Shown piece after piece: positions 35,676-45,170 of a DNA stretch of 64,000 bases. Location of the stretch: NCBI RefSeq assembly GCF_014596575.1, contig NZ_NASZ01000001.1, positions 124,001-188,000 of the forward strand, given 5' to 3'. The position numbers and the translations under genes are program-made. The notes under the pieces were generated by a model that was given only the letters and a program-made list of their open reading frames with translations, did no database searches and had not been told where the DNA came from. Each line of letters opens with the position of its first letter. The first letter of the stretch is position 1. Source of the DNA: Flavobacterium pokkalii (GTDB lineage: Bacteria; Bacteroidota; Bacteroidia; Flavobacteriales; Flavobacteriaceae).

Positions 35676-36977
35676 ATGCAAATAACAAATCAGATGGGTG
35701 ACCAGCACAATGTGCCGACTGAGGGAGGAAAAGGCCCTAATTATGTGTTGCCTTTTATTTTAATTACGAGTTTGTTTTTCCTTTGGGGAATGGCTCATAA
35801 TTTGGATTCAATTTTGATTCCACATCTTAAAAAAGCCTGTCAGCTGAATAACCGACAATCAACATTAATTGATACTTCAGTGTTTTTGGCTTATTTTTTA
35901 ATGGCAATTCCTGCGGGAATGATTATTAAAAAAGTAGGTTATAAAAACAGTATTATCATTGGTCTTTTGGTATTTGCATCAGGGGCATTTTTGTTTGTTC
36001 CGGCAGCGAATACAAGAGCTTATGAATTGTTTCTGTTAGCCTTATTTATTATTGGTTGCGGACTGACAATTCTGGAAACCAGTGCCAATCCTTATGCAGC
36101 CATTTTAGGACCTCCTGAATCTTCTTCCAAACGATTGAATTTGGCGGCTTCTTTTAACGGTTTAGCGGCTATGGTTGCTCCAATAATAGGGTCAATGTTT
36201 ATTCTTTCCGGTAAAAGTTTTACTCCGGAACAAATGGCGGTGATGCCTGAGGCGGAAAGATTATCCTATTTAGCGGGTGAAGCTGCTGCTGTAAAAATGC
36301 CTTATATTGTTTTAGGAACAATTTTAGTTTTGGTGGCAGTGTTGTTTTATTTTATGCATTTGCCATCTATGAAACCAGATCATGCAGAGGTAGAAGTGAA
36401 ACCCGGATTTTTTTCGGTTTTAAAATACCGTCATTTGAGTTGGGCAGTTATTGCTCAGTTTTTCTACGTAGGAGCGCAGGTTTGTGTGACCAGTTTCTTT
36501 ATCCGAATGGCAGAACAGGGTGCAAATATGGATGAAAAAACAGCAGCTTATTATTTAGGACTTTATGGAGTACTGTTTATGGGCGGTCGTTTTATTGGAA
36601 CTTTCTTTTTAAGATATGTAAAAGATTATGTATTGCTTTCTATTTATGCTGTTTTGAGTGCGATCCTTTGTGCAGTGGCTATTTATGGTAGTGGTATTGT
36701 AGTAATTTATGCTTTAGGAGCTATTGGATTTTTTATGTCGATTATGTTCCCAACGATTTTCTCTTTGGGATTAGTTGGCTTGAAAAACAATACCGAAACC
36801 GGTTCTTCCTGGCTGGTCATGTCTATCGTTGGAGGAGCGATCTTACCTTACGGAATGGGAACTTTGATTGATATGAATCACGATGATATTCAGTCGGGTT
36901 ATATCATTCCTTTAGTATGTTTCTTAATCATTCTTTATTTTGGAGTGTTTGGACACAAAGTAAAAAAAGCGGCTTAA
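35676..36977 (+). CDS. FucP-like sugar permease (major facilitator superfamily)
   Basis: 433 residues with 12 membrane segments. It matches the FucP/glucose-galactose MFS branch: FILITSLFFLWGMAHNLDSILIPHLKKACQLNNRQSTLIDTSVFLAYFLMAIPAGMIIKKVGYKNSIIIGLLVFASGAFLF, with ETSANPYAAILGPPESSSKRLNLAASFNGLAAMVAPIIGS in the middle. These are proton symporters for L-fucose or hexoses. It is the second transporter of the locus (the SSS symporter is the other). It closes the plus-strand operon and is followed by a bidirectional terminator. Confidence 0.92.
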   Translation: MQITNQMGDQHNVPTEGGKGPNYVLPFILITSLFFLWGMAHNLDSILIPHLKKACQLNNRQSTLIDTSVFLAYFLMAIPAGMIIKKVGYKNSIIIGLLVFASGAFLFVPAANTRAYELFLLALFIIGCGLTILETSANPYAAILGPPESSSKRLNLAASFNGLAAMVAPIIGSMFILSGKSFTPEQMAVMPEAERLSYLAGEAAAVKMPYIVLGTILVLVAVLFYFMHLPSMKPDHAEVEVKPGFFSVLKYRHLSWAVIAQFFYVGAQVCVTSFFIRMAEQGANMDEKTAAYYLGLYGVLFMGGRFIGTFFLRYVKDYVLLSIYAVLSAILCAVAIYGSGIVVIYALGAIGFFMSIMFPTIFSLGLVGLKNNTETGSSWLVMSIVGGAILPYGMGTLIDMNHDDIQSGYIIPLVCFLIILYFGVFGHKVKKAA

Positions 36978-36997
36978 TTTTTTCTTTAAATAAATCG

Positions 36998-37034
36998 AAA
37001 TCCCCTCTTTCTGGTTGTTAGGAAGAGGGGATTT
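36998..37034. terminator. Bidirectional terminator
   Basis: A 12-bp perfect stem AAATCCCCTCTT / AAGAGGGGATTT (36998-37009 and 37023-37034) with T-rich flanks on both strands, between the permease and the ApeA-like gene. Confidence 0.88.
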
Positions 37035-37044
37035 TTGTTAGGTT

Positions 37045-38451
37045 TTATTCACTTGTTATGAGTTGAAATAATTGAAATTTCGCTTTTTTAAATAAAGACT
37101 CAATCAGCTCCTTTGGAAATCCAATTTCAAATAGAAAACCACTAACTAATAACATTTTTAACTTTTCTGATAATATCATTAATTCTCTTTCAGTGATTTT
37201 CTTTTTTTCTAAACTCTTTGAATAATGTGTATAATAATTTCTTAAATCTTTTACTTGTTTAATGAATTTATCCTTGTCTTTTATTGATTGTCTTATTATT
37301 GAATGATCATATTTTTCTAGTAATTCACTTAGGCGTTGATGAAGATTTAAATTATTACCAAAATTTAATTGCTCTTTTATCCACCAATGATATTCTGTGG
37401 GTGTTGTTTCGAGAATTGTTTTTTTCATTTTGCTATATTCTTCCTTTGGAATCTTTGTATGACTATACAATCTGGAATGTAAAGTTTCAGCCGATTGAGC
37501 TAAGTTTAGAAAGGTGTTTTCAGAAAATGTTGAACCTTTATAAAATTGATCAAAAAGTAAATTAAAAGCAGCATCAAGATTGTCGTATTTTTGATACCAT
37601 AATTTTATAGCTTGTGGGAAAAAATCTTTTATTTGTGTATAGTTAAAAAGCATTTCAAAATGTCTTTTCTCTTTTAAATTTAATCGATTTTGTGTTGTAT
37701 GATACAGTTCTATAGGTTTTCTAAACTTTCCTCGTTTTCCATAGTCATTTTGAATATTGTTATTGTATAAAATAATCGAATTAGGAGAACTGCTACGATA
37801 TATTCCTAAAACTAAAAAATTTTTAAAGCGACTTAAAATTTTTAGTATATCTTCTAAACTTATTTCATTTTTAGAATCAATTTGTATTTCAGTAATTTGT
37901 GTTATATATTCATGTTTATTTGAATTAAAAGTTGGTCTTGTTGTAGAAAAAGTGAACTTTCCTTTATATCCAGAATGTAGGTCAAATTCAACATTTTGAG
38001 GAGTTTGATATTCTAGGCGGATTATTCCATCATATTTTTCGGAATGATTAAATCCTGTAATATTTACCCATTCATCAAGATTCTGTAATGAACTTTTAAT
38101 GGAGTTAAATTTTAGTGAATTCTCATTCTCAAAATGATGACCTTTTAAAATGAAATTTGCATAATATTTTACACTTGGAGGTCCACTTTCTTGATTAATT
38201 TTAGTTTTACTGTTCCGTGAGAAACAGAAGCAGTCATATAAAGTTATAAGATCACTTTCTGTAGAAATTCCTAAAATAATTTGTGATTCATCTGAAGAAT
38301 TCTGTTCGAAGAAAAAATATTCTTCTTCCAAACAACCAATTAGCTCTAGATTACCACCGTTAATTGGATCAAATGTTAAAGTACCTGGAATACGATTTTC
38401 TTTTTTTTCAGGTAAAAACCATAATCCTTTTATTTCGAATTTCGAATTCAT
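37045..38451 (-). CDS. ApeA-like HEPN protein, candidate abortive-infection phage defence
   Basis: 468 residues, cytoplasmic. The N-terminus (GLWFLPEKKENRIPGTLTFDPINGGNLELIGCL) fits the ApeA N-terminal domain known from E. coli ApeA, a HEPN protein reported as anti-phage. The C-terminal helical region holds the HEPN RNase motif RNYYTH (R404 to H409), followed by a long helix-rich tail. HEPN RNases of this type are thought to cut RNA after phage sensing and halt the cell. The gene is noticeably more AT-rich than its neighbours and lies alone between two sugar loci on the opposite strand, which suggests horizontal gain. No antitoxin or partner gene is adjacent. Confidence 0.8.
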   Translation of the reverse strand: MNSKFEIKGLWFLPEKKENRIPGTLTFDPINGGNLELIGCLEEEYFFFEQNSSDESQIILGISTESDLITLYDCFCFSRNSKTKINQESGPPSVKYYANFILKGHHFENENSLKFNSIKSSLQNLDEWVNITGFNHSEKYDGIIRLEYQTPQNVEFDLHSGYKGKFTFSTTRPTFNSNKHEYITQITEIQIDSKNEISLEDILKILSRFKNFLVLGIYRSSSPNSIILYNNNIQNDYGKRGKFRKPIELYHTTQNRLNLKEKRHFEMLFNYTQIKDFFPQAIKLWYQKYDNLDAAFNLLFDQFYKGSTFSENTFLNLAQSAETLHSRLYSHTKIPKEEYSKMKKTILETTPTEYHWWIKEQLNFGNNLNLHQRLSELLEKYDHSIIRQSIKDKDKFIKQVKDLRNYYTHYSKSLEKKKITERELMILSEKLKMLLVSGFLFEIGFPKELIESLFKKAKFQLFQLITSE

Positions 38452-38603
38452 GTTGAATTTTTTTAAATAAAAAGTTAATTTCCTACTAAGATACTATTAT
38501 TTCATTAAGAAAGACAATACTTACTTTCGGAGGTTTGAAATAAATGGTTTAAATTAATTAAGGACTTTAATAAAATTTTAAATAAATTTACAGGACAATC
38601 GAT

Positions 38604-38611
38604 TACATTTG
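38604..38611 (+). promoter_or_regulatory. -7 element (TACATTTG) of the GH28 gene
   Basis: It matches TAnnTTTG and ends 31 bp before the ATG at 38643. No clear TTTG -33 box was seen. Confidence 0.5.
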
Positions 38612-38642
38612 TAATTATGACCTAAAAACCAATACAATAAAA

Positions 38643-40325
38643 ATGAAAAAGAAACCATTTTATCCTTTGTTTGTGGCACTGACTTTTTTGATGACAAGTC
38701 ACACAACTACTGTAGAAGCCCAAAGTGCGATGGCAACGAAAGATTTGTCGGAAATTAATACGTTGAAAAACCTTCAGATTAAAGAACCGGTGATTCCTAA
38801 TCATTCCGTTAAACTGACTGACTTTGGAGCCGTGAGCGGCGGTCAGGTTTTGAATACCAAAGCCTTTGCCGATGCGATTGAGGCGCTGACTCAAAAAGGA
38901 GGAGGAAAGTTAATTATTCCGGCGGGAATTTGGCTAACGGGACCTATTATCCTGAAAAGTAATCTGGAATTACATGCCGAAAAAGGGGCGTTAATCAAAT
39001 TTACGCCAGACAAAAGTTTGTATCCTTTGGTAGAAACCAGTTTTGAAGGATTGAATACCTGGCGTTGTATTTCGCCAATTTATGGTAAAAATTTAGAAAA
39101 TATTGCCTTTACTGGAAGTGGAGTTTGGGATGGATCTGGAGAGGTTTGGAGACAGGTAAAAAGAAGTAAATTGACCGAAAATCAGTGGAAAAAATTTGTT
39201 GCTTCTGGTGGAGTGGTCAACGAATCAAAAACGAGCTGGTATCCATCGGAAGTTTTTATGAAAGCCTCTGAAGGTGCCGACCAAAATGTGCGTCCGGATT
39301 TGAAAACGAAAGAAGATTTTGAAAAAATTCATGATTTCCTGCGCCCAGTTTTGGTAAGTATTCAAAATTCTAAAAATGTTCTTTTTGACGGACCGGTGTT
39401 TCAAAATTCGCCAGCCTGGAATATCCATCCTTTGATGATTGAGAATTTAATTGTTCGCAATGTTACGGTTCGCAACCCTTGGTTTTCTCAAAATGGCGAC
39501 GGACTGGACGTGGAATCCTGTAAAAATGTATTGGTAGAAAATTCCAGTTTTGACGTGGGTGATGATGCCATTTGTATCAAATCAGGAAAGGACAAAGACG
39601 GTCGCGATCGTGGTATTCCTTGTGAAAATGTTATTGTGAGAAATAATGTGGTTTATCACGGTCACGGAGGAGTTACAGTAGGTAGCGAAATGTCCGGCGG
39701 AGTGAAAAACCTGTATGTTACTAATTGTACGTTTATGGGAACCGATGTGGGATTGCGTTTTAAAAGTACGCGTGGTCGCGGCGGTGTGGTAGAAAATATC
39801 TACATTTCGGATATTAATATGACCGATATTCCTTCGCAGGCTATTTCTTTCGATTTGTATTACGGAGGAAAATCTATTGCTGAAACTTTGGCCGAAGGCG
39901 GAAATACAATTAGTAGCAAAGCGATGCCGGTTAACGAAGAAACGCCGCAGTTCAAAAATATCGTGATGAAAAACATCACCATTGATGGTGCTGCTCAGGC
40001 AGTATTTTTACAGGGATTACCGGAAATGAATCTTGAAAACATTTCTATTTCTAATTTACTGGTAAAAGCGGATAAAGGGGTTACAATCATTGACGGAAAC
40101 GGAATCAAAATCAGCGATGCAAAATTTGATATTAAAGAAAGTAATGTATTTACGATTTATAATGTTAAAAACAGTGCTTTGAAAAATGTTGAGATCAACT
40201 CGACTTCTCCTAAAGCAATAACGATTAATGGTGCAGCCTGCCAAAATATTGATTTAACTTCTTCCAATTTATCTAAGAAAACATTCATTGGGGAAACAGT
40301 TCCTAAAAAAGCTGTGAAATTTTAA
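38643..40325 (+). CDS. Polygalacturonase (glycoside hydrolase family 28), secreted
   Basis: 560 residues with a signal peptide (MKKKPFYPLFVALTFLMTSHTTTVEAQ). The right-handed parallel beta-helix carries the GH28 motifs NGDGLDVESCKNVLVENSSF and VGDDAICIKSG (catalytic Asp residues), GHGGVTVGSEM (His) and RFKSTRGRGG (substrate-binding Arg/Lys). It cleaves alpha-1,4-linked galacturonic acid in pectin or related glycans. It is first in a run of three carbohydrate-active genes (GH28, PL10, GH97), each followed by its own terminator. Confidence 0.93.
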   Translation: MKKKPFYPLFVALTFLMTSHTTTVEAQSAMATKDLSEINTLKNLQIKEPVIPNHSVKLTDFGAVSGGQVLNTKAFADAIEALTQKGGGKLIIPAGIWLTGPIILKSNLELHAEKGALIKFTPDKSLYPLVETSFEGLNTWRCISPIYGKNLENIAFTGSGVWDGSGEVWRQVKRSKLTENQWKKFVASGGVVNESKTSWYPSEVFMKASEGADQNVRPDLKTKEDFEKIHDFLRPVLVSIQNSKNVLFDGPVFQNSPAWNIHPLMIENLIVRNVTVRNPWFSQNGDGLDVESCKNVLVENSSFDVGDDAICIKSGKDKDGRDRGIPCENVIVRNNVVYHGHGGVTVGSEMSGGVKNLYVTNCTFMGTDVGLRFKSTRGRGGVVENIYISDINMTDIPSQAISFDLYYGGKSIAETLAEGGNTISSKAMPVNEETPQFKNIVMKNITIDGAAQAVFLQGLPEMNLENISISNLLVKADKGVTIIDGNGIKISDAKFDIKESNVFTIYNVKNSALKNVEINSTSPKAITINGAACQNIDLTSSNLSKKTFIGETVPKKAVKF

Positions 40326-40333
40326 ATAAGTTC

Positions 40334-40366
40334 AATCTCCGGTTTCCAGTTGCGATTCCGGAGATT
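40334..40366 (+). terminator. Terminator after GH28
   Basis: AATCTCCGG and CCGGAGATT form a 9-bp stem followed by an eight-T run. Confidence 0.85.
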
Positions 40367-40447
40367 TTTTTTCAAAATCAAAAGCGAGTTTTAAACCAAA
40401 TTCCTTTTTGCTATTCTAAACCAAAAACCAACCCTGAAAAATTATAA

Positions 40448-41635
40448 ATGATGACCCTCAAAAACAAAAAAAAATATCTTTTCCTGACCGCACTTCTTTG
40501 TTCGGGCGTTTTTGTAAACGCGCAATCAGATAAGAAAGAAGATATGATTACAACTAAGCCTTTTGGCGACAGCGAAAGACATTGGTACGGTATTAAAGAC
40601 GAATCGAATTTGGTGAATGCTGTTCCTAATCAGCCGCGATATGAAGAATCCGATTATACTAAAATTGCCGACAATATGATGCTGTTTCAGCGTGCCAATG
40701 GCGGCTGGCCTAAAAATTACGATATGCGTGCAATTTTGACTCCGGAGCAGCAGGAAAAAGTAGCTTCGACCAAAAGTATTTTGCATACCACTTTTGACAA
40801 CGAGACCACTTATACGCATATCTATTATTTGGCTCAGGTTTATACCGCCACCAAAATTGAGAAATATAAAGAGGCCTGCATCAAAGGAATTCAGTTTGTT
40901 TTGGATGCCCAATACGCCAATGGCGGCTGGCCACAGTATTTTCCTTTAGAAAAAGGTTATAGCCGTCACATTACTTTTAATGACGGCGCTTATATGGGAA
41001 TTATGAATTTGCTGGATAAAATGATTAGCGGAAATACTAATTTTTCTTTTTTGGATGAAAATTTGAAAGCCAAAGTCAAAACAGCTTATGATAAGGGTTT
41101 GGATTGTATTTTGAATATGCAAATTAAAGACAAAGGACAGTTGATCGCCTGGTGTCAGCAACATGACGAAGAAACTCTGGCGCCGGCCTGGGCACGAAAA
41201 TTTGAACCGCCAAGTATTTGCAATGGCGAAAGTGTGGATATTGTTTTGTTTTTGATGAAAATAAAAAATCCTGACGAACGCATTATTCAATCGATTCAAA
41301 GTGCTGTAAAATGGTTTGCCGATTCCAAAATTCTCAACACCAGAGTGGAATCTTTTGCAATTGAACCAACAGAGTCCAAGTATAAAAAAATCAAACGCGA
41401 TGTTCGCGTGGTGGTCGATTCGGCTGCGGCACCTATCTGGACCCGTTATTACGAGTTAGGAACCCACCGACCGTTGTTTTGTGACCGCAACAGTGAGTTT
41501 TTATACTCCTTGGCTGAGGTGAGTTTAGAACGCCGCAGCGGTTATGCCTGGTACACCGGAAGTCCGCAAAAAGTCTTGGATAAATATCCGGCTTGGCAAA
41601 AAAAATATGCGCCAAATACGAATGTTTTAAATTAA
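40448..41635 (+). CDS. Pectate lyase (polysaccharide lyase family 10)
   Basis: 395 residues with a signal peptide (KKKYLFLTALLCSGVFVNAQ). It matches PelA/Pel10 of the alpha/alpha toroid type: NGGWPKNYDM, NETTYTHIYYLAQVY, NGGWPQYFPLEKGYSRHITFNDGAYMGIMNLL and HRPLFCDRNSEFLYSLAEVSLERRSGYAWY. It cuts polygalacturonate by beta-elimination, giving unsaturated oligogalacturonides, presumably complementing the GH28 enzyme encoded 122 bp upstream. The start is the first of two ATG codons (40448 or 40451). Confidence 0.92.
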   Translation: MMTLKNKKKYLFLTALLCSGVFVNAQSDKKEDMITTKPFGDSERHWYGIKDESNLVNAVPNQPRYEESDYTKIADNMMLFQRANGGWPKNYDMRAILTPEQQEKVASTKSILHTTFDNETTYTHIYYLAQVYTATKIEKYKEACIKGIQFVLDAQYANGGWPQYFPLEKGYSRHITFNDGAYMGIMNLLDKMISGNTNFSFLDENLKAKVKTAYDKGLDCILNMQIKDKGQLIAWCQQHDEETLAPAWARKFEPPSICNGESVDIVLFLMKIKNPDERIIQSIQSAVKWFADSKILNTRVESFAIEPTESKYKKIKRDVRVVVDSAAAPIWTRYYELGTHRPLFCDRNSEFLYSLAEVSLERRSGYAWYTGSPQKVLDKYPAWQKKYAPNTNVLN

Positions 41636-41644
41636 TTTCGAAAT

Positions 41645-41676
41645 AAAAAAAAGACAGTGAAAGCTGTCTTTTTTTT
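41645..41676 (+). terminator. Terminator after the pectate lyase gene
   Basis: A-rich arm AAAAAAAAGACAG and CTGTCTTTTTTTT form a 13-bp stem around TGAAAG, immediately after the stop codon. Confidence 0.88.
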
Positions 41677-41736
41677 ATGCGGTAATTTTTAGTGTTAAAA
41701 TAACACTTTATAATTAGGTTTTTAGTATTTAATCGG

Positions 41737-41744
41737 TATTTTTG
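41737..41744 (+). promoter_or_regulatory. -7 element (TATTTTTG) of the GH97 gene
   Basis: It matches TAnnTTTG and ends 31 bp before the ATG at 41776, the same spacing as the GH28 promoter. Confidence 0.45.
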
Positions 41745-41775
41745 AGAGCTACTAACTAAAAAAATAAAAAATTAA

Positions 41776-43752
41776 ATGATTTTTCAAAATCCAAAACAAC
41801 TTCGTTTTCTGAGTACTAAAGCGGCTTTGTGCTGTTTTTTTCTTTATTCATTTGCCATAAAGGCACAATCTGTTGTAACAAGTCCGGATGGAAAACTACA
41901 GGTAAAAATTGCTGAAAATAATGGTAAACCAACCTATAATGTGAGCTATAATGGGAAGCTTTTTTTAGAATCATCACCTTTAGGATTAAAAACTAATGTG
42001 GGTGATTTTAGTTCAGGATTAGTATTAGGCAATAAAGTAGTCCAAAATAAAATTGATGAAACCTATGAATTACCCAATATTAAACAAAGTAAGGTGCATT
42101 ATGTGGCTAATGAAGCTGTATTTTCATTGACTAAAGACAATAATGCAGCAATTGATATTATTTTTAGAGTAAGTAACCATGATGTTGCTTTTAAATACAA
42201 AGTATATCCGCAAAAAGAAGCGCTTACCACTGTTGTAAAAGAGGAAGCTTCCGGGTTTTTATTTCCTGAAGGAACCACCAGTTTTCTATCGGCTCAAAGT
42301 AAAGCAATGGCAGGTTGGAAAAGAACGATGCCTAGTTATGAAATTCCCTATGTTGTTGATGCTGCTTTAGGTAAAAATGGTGATGGAGAAGGTTATACTT
42401 TTCCTTGTCTTTTCAAAGTTAAAAATGATGGCTGGGTTTTAATTTCAGAAACCGGGGTAGACAGTCAGTATTGCGCCAGCAGATTGATAGGGCATGAAAA
42501 AGGTTTATACAGTATTGGTTTTCCAATGGAAGGTGAGAATAACGGAAACGGAAGTTCGGCTCCTGGAATTCAATTACCGGGAGAAACGCCTTGGCGAACC
42601 ATTACATTAGGAGAAACTTTGGCTCCAATTGTAGAAACGACAGTGCCATTTGATTTGGTGAAACCGCTTTATAAAGCTTCTCAAAAATACGAATATACTA
42701 AGGGAACCTGGAGTTGGATTATTGGTATGGAAAAAAGTATGAACTATGATGAGCAAAAGAGATATGTTGATTTTAGTGCTGATTTAGGTTATGAAACCCT
42801 CTTAGTTGATGCGCTTTGGGATACTCAGGTAGGTCGTGATAAAATTGAAGAATTAGCTAAGTATGCCGCCGGCAAAGGAGTTAGTTTCTATTTATGGTAT
42901 AATTCTAATGGACATTGGAATGATGCGCCACAAACGCCAAGAGGAATGATGAATAATACGATTATCCGCCGTAAAGAAATGGCCTGGATGAAAAGTATTG
43001 GTGTCAAAGGAATCAAAGTTGATTTCTTTGGTGGTGACAAGCAGGAGACCATGAAGTTGTATGAAGAAATCTTGTATGATGCCAATGATTACGGTTTGAT
43101 GGTAATTTTTCACGGAACCACTTTGCCTCGTGGTTGGGAAAGAATGTTTCCTAATTATGTTTCCAGTGAAGCCGTGTTAGCGAGTGAGAATCTTTATTTT
43201 GGTCAAAAATATTGTGATGCAGAAGCTTTTAACGCTACGTTACACACTTTTATCAGAAATACAGTGGGAAGTATGGATTTTGGAGGTAGCGCTTTGAACA
43301 AATTTTATAATGAAAATAATACGCCAAACAAAGGTTCGAAACGAATGACTTCGGATGTGTATGCTTTAGCAACGGCTGTGTTGTTTCAAAGTGGCGTGCA
43401 ACATTTTGCTTTGGCACCAAATAATTTAACCGATGCTCCAAAATGGGCTATTGATTTTATGAAAGAAGTACCTACGACTTGGGATGAAGTTAAATTTATA
43501 GATGGTTATCCGGGAAAATACGCTGTTTTAGCCCGTCGTCATGGAGATAAATGGTATGTTGCAGGAATCAATGCTCAAAAAGAAACCTTAAAATTGAAAG
43601 TAAAATTACCGATGATTGCTGCCGGATCTGAATTAAATCAATACAGTGATGATGCACAATTAAATGGAAAAGTAACCAAAATAAAACTGAAAAAAAATCA
43701 AGAAATAGAAGTTAGCATTCCTTGTAACGGAGCGACATTGATTTTGAATTAA
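41776..43752 (+). CDS. Glycoside hydrolase family 97 (alpha-glycosidase)
   Basis: 658 residues with a signal peptide ending near FAIKAQS. The N-terminal beta-sandwich (VVTSPDGKLQVKI) is followed by a TIM-barrel (WSWIIGMEKSMNYDEQKRYVDFSADLGYETLLVDALWD, FYLWYNSNGHW, GIKVDFFGGDKQETMKLYEEIL) and a C-terminal beta domain. The Asp in GIKVDFFGGD is the expected nucleophile of the retaining type and supports alpha-galactosidase over alpha-glucosidase; that assignment is tentative. Likely periplasmic, removing alpha-linked side sugars from pectic material imported by the neighbouring system. Confidence 0.92.
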   Translation: MIFQNPKQLRFLSTKAALCCFFLYSFAIKAQSVVTSPDGKLQVKIAENNGKPTYNVSYNGKLFLESSPLGLKTNVGDFSSGLVLGNKVVQNKIDETYELPNIKQSKVHYVANEAVFSLTKDNNAAIDIIFRVSNHDVAFKYKVYPQKEALTTVVKEEASGFLFPEGTTSFLSAQSKAMAGWKRTMPSYEIPYVVDAALGKNGDGEGYTFPCLFKVKNDGWVLISETGVDSQYCASRLIGHEKGLYSIGFPMEGENNGNGSSAPGIQLPGETPWRTITLGETLAPIVETTVPFDLVKPLYKASQKYEYTKGTWSWIIGMEKSMNYDEQKRYVDFSADLGYETLLVDALWDTQVGRDKIEELAKYAAGKGVSFYLWYNSNGHWNDAPQTPRGMMNNTIIRRKEMAWMKSIGVKGIKVDFFGGDKQETMKLYEEILYDANDYGLMVIFHGTTLPRGWERMFPNYVSSEAVLASENLYFGQKYCDAEAFNATLHTFIRNTVGSMDFGGSALNKFYNENNTPNKGSKRMTSDVYALATAVLFQSGVQHFALAPNNLTDAPKWAIDFMKEVPTTWDEVKFIDGYPGKYAVLARRHGDKWYVAGINAQKETLKLKVKLPMIAAGSELNQYSDDAQLNGKVTKIKLKKNQEIEVSIPCNGATLILN

Positions 43753-43771
43753 TAAACACTTCAGATTTCTG

Positions 43772-43819
43772 AAAAAGCTTATAAGCAATGAGATTTTGAC
43801 TCATTCTTATAAGCTTTTT
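43772..43819 (+). terminator. Terminator after GH97
   Basis: A long stem: AAAAAGCTTATAAG pairs with CTTATAAGCTTTTT, a single bulged C, then AATGAG pairs with CTCATT, followed by T's. Confidence 0.88.
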
Positions 43820-43895
43820 TTATTGAAATTTTACAGTTAATAATGTATTCAGCAAAGCTTAATGATGACTTAACTATTTAATAATCGTCCAGGAA

Positions 43896-43903
43896 TATAT
43901 TTG
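43896..43903 (+). promoter_or_regulatory. -7 element (TATATTTG) of the membrane AraC gene
   Basis: It matches TAnnTTTG, 15 bp before the ATG at 43919. No matching -33 box was found. Confidence 0.45.
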
Positions 43904-43918
43904 TAGAAATTTTTTTAT

Positions 43919-45010
43919 ATGATTAATATTCTTTTTGTAGTTGCTTTTCAGTCCTTTATCCTGATGTCTTTACTGTTTTTGAATAAAAAAGACAAGAAGG
44001 AAGATTACTATTTAATGAGTTTTTTTGGAATTATTTTTTTACATATTGTTTTCAAAATGAGCTTGTCCTACTTTTTTAATGATTTAATTTTTGATAAAGT
44101 CCATGCCTGTTTTTCATTACTGTATGGGCCAATATTGTATTTTTTCTATGCTTCGGTTAACGGAATTTCATTAAACAGTAAAAAGATTATTTTTCACAGT
44201 ATTCCTTTTGTGTTTTCTTCTATCATTAATTTGCTGATGATGATTCATTTGTTGTTTTTTGAAGAAAATGATCAATGGGTAAGCTATTATGATATTTTTT
44301 CGATGGTTCTTTTTGTTCCGTCTTTACTTTTTTATTCTTTGTTTTGTTTAAAAAAGACCGGTTTTTTAATTCATTTTAACCGTGAAACGAGTAGTTGTTT
44401 AAGGAAGAAAATGATTCAGTTGTTGAGTTATTTGCTGCTTTTTTCGAGCTCTTTGGTCATTTTAGGGTTGTTTTTTACAGTGGTTCATATTCAAAATCCG
44501 TTGAATTTAAGGTATTTGTACTATGCTGTTTTGTTGCTTACCATGATTGTGACTTTAAATTATCGAATAAAACTGGCGTATAAATTTCAGGTTGTTGAAA
44601 AAGAAGTTCCTCTTTTGGAAAAATCAAAAGAGAAATATAAAAATTACGATTTGAATGCCGACGAAATGGATACCATTGTGGCTAAGATTAATCAGTTGTT
44701 TCAATCGCAAAAAGTGTTTCTCAATCCCGATTTTAGTTTGGAGATGCTTGCTAAGGAAATTAATGTTCCTAAAATCAAAATCACTCAGGCAATCAATATC
44801 AAATTAGACAGTAATTTTTACAATTATCTAAATTACTATCGAATTGAAGAATCCAAACGACTTATCGAAATATCCCAAAAATCAAATTTAACCGATATTA
44901 GTTTTGAAAGTGGTTTTAAAAACAAATCTACTTTTTATAAAAATTTCAAATTGCTCAACGGAATCACTCCAAAAGAATATCAGAAAAATATCCAATTGGA
45001 TTTTGCTTAA
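43919..45010 (+). CDS. Membrane-anchored AraC-family regulator
   Basis: 363 residues. The N-terminal 220 residues hold about seven hydrophobic segments (ILFVVAFQSFILMSLLFLNKKDKK and others), and the C-terminal 100 residues carry an AraC-type double helix-turn-helix (SLEMLAKEINVPKIKITQAINIKL and SNLTDISFESGFKNKSTFYKNFKLLNGITPKEYQKN). This design is common in Bacteroidota and joins a membrane sensor to direct DNA binding. It lies just upstream of a TonB receptor gene whose promoter has a 12-bp direct repeat with a 21-bp period, a spacing that suits two AraC half-sites, so it probably controls that receptor. Confidence 0.9.
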   Translation: MINILFVVAFQSFILMSLLFLNKKDKKEDYYLMSFFGIIFLHIVFKMSLSYFFNDLIFDKVHACFSLLYGPILYFFYASVNGISLNSKKIIFHSIPFVFSSIINLLMMIHLLFFEENDQWVSYYDIFSMVLFVPSLLFYSLFCLKKTGFLIHFNRETSSCLRKKMIQLLSYLLLFSSSLVILGLFFTVVHIQNPLNLRYLYYAVLLLTMIVTLNYRIKLAYKFQVVEKEVPLLEKSKEKYKNYDLNADEMDTIVAKINQLFQSQKVFLNPDFSLEMLAKEINVPKIKITQAINIKLDSNFYNYLNYYRIEESKRLIEISQKSNLTDISFESGFKNKSTFYKNFKLLNGITPKEYQKNIQLDFA

Positions 45011-45170
45011 AAAAGGCTTCTGATTGAGATGATTTAGTTGTTTAAAATCCTTCAAATACATTTAAAAAAGAATCTAAATCTCTTTTTTACAATTAGTTAA
45101 TACAAAGTTAACTTTTGTTAAAGTGTTTATTTTGAACTGTTTAAAAATATTTTTTACTAAAATTATTGTC

